Below are positions 57,960 through 64,000 of a DNA stretch of 64,000 nucleotides, in pieces. Location: positions 620,001 through 684,000 of the forward strand of contig NC_016605.1 of NCBI RefSeq assembly GCF_000237995.1, written 5' to 3'. The notes below the pieces were generated by a model. It searched no databases. It was not told where the DNA came from and saw nothing but the letters and a program-made list of their open reading frames with translations. Every line of letters starts with the position of its first letter. Position 1 is the stretch's first letter. Made by a program: the position numbers and the translations under genes. This DNA comes from Pediococcus claussenii ATCC BAA-344. GTDB lineage: Bacteria > Bacillota > Bacilli > Lactobacillales > Lactobacillaceae.

Positions 57960-58488
57960 TCTCACAATTGCGAAACGTTATTCAAAGGCGTTATTTGAAT
58001 TAGCGGAACAGCATGACCAACTTGACGGTCTTCAAAGTGAATTAAACGAACTTCGTAAGGTTTTTCAGACGGTTCCTAATCTTGGAAGTATGTTGTCTGA
58101 CGCGCTATTGTCATATGATAAAAAGCGATCAATTGTAGAGCAACTTGAAAAAGATGCTTCACCATTGGTAAAGAATTTTATTCAAATGACGTTTGACTAT
58201 GGTCGCGTTAACAACATTGTTGGAATTATCAATGAATTTGATAATTTGGTTGACGAGAAACATCAAATTGTTAGGGCCAATTTAACAACTGCTGTTGAGA
58301 TTACAGATGATCAAAAGCAACAGATTGCCGATGGCTTTGCAAAAAAAATTGGTGTCAAAAAAGTGGTTGTGGATAGTAAAGTTGATGATTCAATCATCGG
58401 TGGCGCTGTTCTAGAATCACATGGCCTGATTTATGATGGAAGTATTAGTACGCAAATTAATCAAATCAAACAACAGCTACTTAGTTAG
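57946..58488 (+). CDS. atpH: ATP synthase subunit delta
   Basis: 180-aa F1 stalk subunit (NLTIAKRYSKALFELA start; GGAVLESHGLIYDGSI near the end). I use the ATG at 57946 after GGGGAAG, inside the end of atpF; an upstream TTG is in frame but less likely. Confidence 0.95.
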   Translation: MSLDNLTIAKRYSKALFELAEQHDQLDGLQSELNELRKVFQTVPNLGSMLSDALLSYDKKRSIVEQLEKDASPLVKNFIQMTFDYGRVNNIVGIINEFDNLVDEKHQIVRANLTTAVEITDDQKQQIADGFAKKIGVKKVVVDSKVDDSIIGGAVLESHGLIYDGSISTQINQIKQQLLS

Positions 58489-58502
58489 CTTGTGATTTGT
58501 AA

Positions 58503-60041
<1,539 letters not shown>

Positions 60042-60080
60042 TTGAAAAGTTTTAATAACAGGGAAAAGTGGTGAGAATGA

Positions 60081-61013
60081 ATGGCGATTTCTGAACAAGA
60101 TGTTAAAAGACGAATTGATTCGACGCGGAAGACAAACCAAATTACTACTGCGATGCAAATGGTTTCTACGGCTAAGTTGAATCAAATTCAGAAACATACT
60201 GTTGGATACCAAGTGTATGCACAAAAAGTTGAAAGCATTGTTGCTCACCTTGCAAAGTCACATTTGATGAATATCAGTGGGGGATCTGCAAGCCATTCTA
60301 ATTCTGACCAGATTTCTGCGGCTGATCTTTTACGACAACGTCCGGTTAAAAAGAGTGCTTACCTAGTAATCACTTCGGATCGTGGGCTTGTTGGTTCTTA
60401 TAACAGTAATGTTATCAAGCAAACTAATGATTTCATGAAGCAACAGGGACATAGTGAAAAAGATTCTGTTGTTTTGGCAGTTGGAGGAACTGGAGCTGAT
60501 TTTTACAAAAATCGCGGAGTTGAAGTTGCATATGAATATCGTGGAGTTAGCGATGTTCCAACTTTTAATGAGGTTCGAGAAATTGTGAAAACAGTTACTA
60601 GAATGTATTCGGAAGAAAAATTTGACGAATTGTTTGTTTGTTACAATCATTTCGTTAACCGTCTTTCTAATCATTTTCGTTCAACTAAGATGCTTCCAAT
60701 TGGTGATGACGTATTGGGTACCAATTCTGATAATACAGCTGAAGTTCAGTTGAGTGCGGAATATGATACCGAACCATCACCGGAAGTATTGCTTGGTGAT
60801 ATTCTTCCTCAGTATGCTGAGAGTCTGGTTTATGGTGCAATTTTGGATGCTAAGACGGCTGAACATGCTTCAAGTTCGTCTGCAATGAAGTCTGCATCAG
60901 ATAACGCAAGTGATTTAATTGCTTCGTTAGAATTACAATATAATCGTGCAAGACAAAGTGCTATTACAACCGAGATCACCGAAATTACTGGTGGTATGGC
61001 TGCACTTGACTAA
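60081..61013 (+). CDS. atpG: ATP synthase subunit gamma
   Basis: 310-aa central rotor subunit with long N- and C-terminal helices ([16 protein letters not shown] and [17 protein letters not shown]). Residues about 60-90 are a Ser/Ala-rich insertion between the N-terminal helix and the Rossmann part. It lies 39 bases after atpA and 26 before atpD. Confidence 0.96.
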   Translation: MAISEQDVKRRIDSTRKTNQITTAMQMVSTAKLNQIQKHTVGYQVYAQKVESIVAHLAKSHLMNISGGSASHSNSDQISAADLLRQRPVKKSAYLVITSDRGLVGSYNSNVIKQTNDFMKQQGHSEKDSVVLAVGGTGADFYKNRGVEVAYEYRGVSDVPTFNEVREIVKTVTRMYSEEKFDELFVCYNHFVNRLSNHFRSTKMLPIGDDVLGTNSDNTAEVQLSAEYDTEPSPEVLLGDILPQYAESLVYGAILDAKTAEHASSSSAMKSASDNASDLIASLELQYNRARQSAITTEITEITGGMAALD

Positions 61014-61024
61014 TTATTTTATGA

Positions 61025-62452
<1,428 letters not shown>

Positions 62453-62465
62453 GGAGGGGATCTAA

Positions 62466-62885
<420 letters not shown>

Positions 62886-62918
62886 TAGTTATTAGGAAGT
62901 TAATATGTAAGTTCTATT

Positions 62919-62950
62919 AATCCTGCGATAATTTATCGCAGGATTTTTGT
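62919..62950 (+). terminator. Terminator of the atp operon
   Basis: A 12-bp perfect stem AATCCTGCGATA/TATCGCAGGATT with a 3-base loop, then T residues. The next 156 bases are AT-rich with no gene. Confidence 0.92.
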
Positions 62951-63106
62951 TTTGAAGTGAAACAAAAAAATAAATCCTATTTTTACTTTAGATGCTGAGT
63001 ATATGAAAAAATGAAGTAAGTTATGCCGCTTAATAAACTTTTGAATTTCTTCAAAACTTTTGTTGCTAATTTTTGGTACAATAGAGAACGTGTATAAGGA
63101 GAAATT

Positions 63107-63331
63107 ATGTTAGGAATTCAATCGGTTTTAACTTTAATATGTTACCTGTTTTTTATTGCGGTTTCGTTTTGGGCGCTCCAAGCAATTCCATTTTATAAAT
63201 TTATGGGAAAATATCCAGAACAAGCGAGGGTATTAATTGTTTTATTGTCGGTTGCGCTTGGCTACACGGCAAGTAGTTTTTTTCTGAGTTTAATTACAAC
63301 AATTCGTAATTTGATTTTTCTTGTAAAGTAG
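63107..63331 (+). CDS. DUF1146 family small membrane protein
   Basis: 74 aa with two hydrophobic segments (about residues 5-27 and 41-64), matching the DUF1146/YwzB family that typically sits after the atp operon in Bacillota. Function unknown. AAGGAG precedes the ATG. Confidence 0.85.
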   Translation: MLGIQSVLTLICYLFFIAVSFWALQAIPFYKFMGKYPEQARVLIVLLSVALGYTASSFFLSLITTIRNLIFLVK

Positions 63332-63340
63332 GTGGCTCGA

Positions 63341-63598
63341 GTGAAACAGATTTTTTTGAGCTTAATAAGGGGATATCAACGATTTATTTCACCGTTATTT
63401 CCGCCTAGTTGTCGGTACTATCCAACTTGTTCAAATTATTCATTGCAGGCGATTCAACGATTTGGCATCATTAAGGGAACCCTGATGGGCAGTGCACGTA
63501 TTTTGAGATGTAACCCCTTTGTTCGGGGCGGGTATGATCCAGTTCCTAATCATTTTTCTTTAAAGCGCAATTCACAAAATAGAGAAACGGAAGAGTAA
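63341..63598 (+). CDS. yidD: Membrane protein insertion efficiency factor YidD
   Basis: 85-aa YidD/DUF37: [27 protein letters not shown] with its conserved cysteines, and [17 protein letters not shown]. Thought to help YidC-dependent membrane insertion. The GTG at 63341 is spaced properly from AGTAGGTGG; the GTG at 63332 lies directly on the preceding stop and within that site. Confidence 0.92.
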   Translation: MKQIFLSLIRGYQRFISPLFPPSCRYYPTCSNYSLQAIQRFGIIKGTLMGSARILRCNPFVRGGYDPVPNHFSLKRNSQNRETEE

Positions 63599-63606
63599 TT
63601 GATAAA

Positions 63607-63828
63607 ATGTCTAGAAAACAAAAAAGCATTCAAATTGAGATCGAAGAAAATAAACTGGGAGAACGTACGATTAACCAAGTTTTAATTAATCAACGAATTG
63701 TCGGCACGGTGGAGCAAGCCGATAAGAAAACCTTTGTGGCCGTGGTTAATAAGAATGAAATGAGAGAAAAGTCTTTTGATGAAGCAGTCGAATGGATAAT
63801 CTCTGAATATAACTTACACCAGAAGTAG
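63607..63828 (+). CDS. DUF2969 family protein
   Basis: 73 aa, small soluble protein (IQIEIEENKLGERT, FDEAVEWIISEYN) of the lactobacillar DUF2969 family, usually next to rodA. Function unknown. Confidence 0.82.
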   Translation: MSRKQKSIQIEIEENKLGERTINQVLINQRIVGTVEQADKKTFVAVVNKNEMREKSFDEAVEWIISEYNLHQK

Positions 63829-63837
63829 GAGGCACTT

Positions 63838-64000
63838 ATGCAAAATAATTCGCGAATGGGTCGCAAAGAAGATAATTCTAGAATCGACTATGGAATTATT
63901 TTTCCGGTTCTGATGTTAGCAATTATTGGCCTTGCGTCTATATATGTTGCTGCTACCCATGATACAAGTGGTGTAAGCGTTACGCGCCAAGTTGTATCTC
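63838..64000 (+). CDS. rodA: Rod shape-determining protein RodA (5' part only)
   Basis: Runs off the window. The 54 visible residues have a polar N-terminus, RIDYGIIFPVLMLAIIGLASIYVA as first membrane helix, and SVTRQVV, as in SEDS-family RodA, the peptidoglycan glycosyltransferase of cell elongation. AGGAGG precedes the ATG. FtsW is less likely given the DUF2969 neighbour. Confidence 0.8.
   Translation, partial: MQNNSRMGRKEDNSRIDYGIIFPVLMLAIIGLASIYVAATHDTSGVSVTRQVVS

Overview
The window is a piece of a low-GC Gram-positive chromosome, almost certainly from the family Lactobacillaceae. This rests on the gene order tdk-prfA-prmC-sua5-glyA-upp-atpBEFHAGDC-DUF1146-yidD-DUF2969-rodA, the KxYKxGKxW signal peptides, LPxTG/LPxTN anchors, MucBP and Mub-type domains, the mntH-usp pair, and strong AGGAGG-like ribosome binding sites. 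No species is claimed.

Layout. (1) 1-20.8 kb is an accessory Sec (SecA2/SecY2) island. A tightly overlapping operon, secA2-secY2-asp1-asp2-asp3-gtfA-gtfB, is followed by two divergently transcribed serine-rich cargo proteins. One is a 965-aa BspA/MucBP protein with no cell-wall anchor. The other is a giant serine-rich adhesin (about 2430 aa if restored) that is split by a one-base frameshift. GtfB lacks what should be its C-terminal third. (2) 20.9-27.4 kb holds ordinary metabolism: pgi, nrdDG, a P1B-type metal ATPase, and two tRNA genes with C at the first anticodon position, Glu(CTC) and Gln(CTG). (3) 27.5-31 kb is accessory DNA: a decapitated MucBP/LPQTN surface-protein remnant, a Gtf3-DUF1792 fusion glycosyltransferase that probably extends the glycans made by the SecA2 locus, and a broken OppA remnant. 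(4) 31-45 kb carries an aldehyde dehydrogenase with a perfect cre-like site, mntH (frameshifted near its start) with usp and a probable MntR operator, a complete IS30-family element with a TCA target duplication, a YdcF-type and a YxeA-type gene, greA, a TetR regulator with a palindromic operator and a heterodimeric ABC exporter, a serine hydrolase, and manA. (5) 45-48.1 kb holds two adjacent TagE/GtfA-like glycosyltransferases, one with an intact EX7E motif and the other with DX7D. (6) 48.2-64 kb is conserved housekeeping: murT-gatD, the tdk-to-upp cluster, the complete F1Fo ATP synthase operon, and the start of rodA.

How it fits together. SecA2/SecY2/Asp1-3 should export serine-rich proteins after GtfA/GtfB add the first sugar on Ser/Thr. 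The Gtf3-DUF1792 protein, 18 kb downstream of gtfB, is the natural candidate for later sugars. The pair at 45-48 kb looks like a second catalytic-plus-partner glycosyltransferase module for proteins or teichoic acid. Two genes (the large adhesin and mntH) are each one base out of frame at short homopolymer runs. This is either switching, recent decay or sequencing error, and should be settled before function is interpreted.
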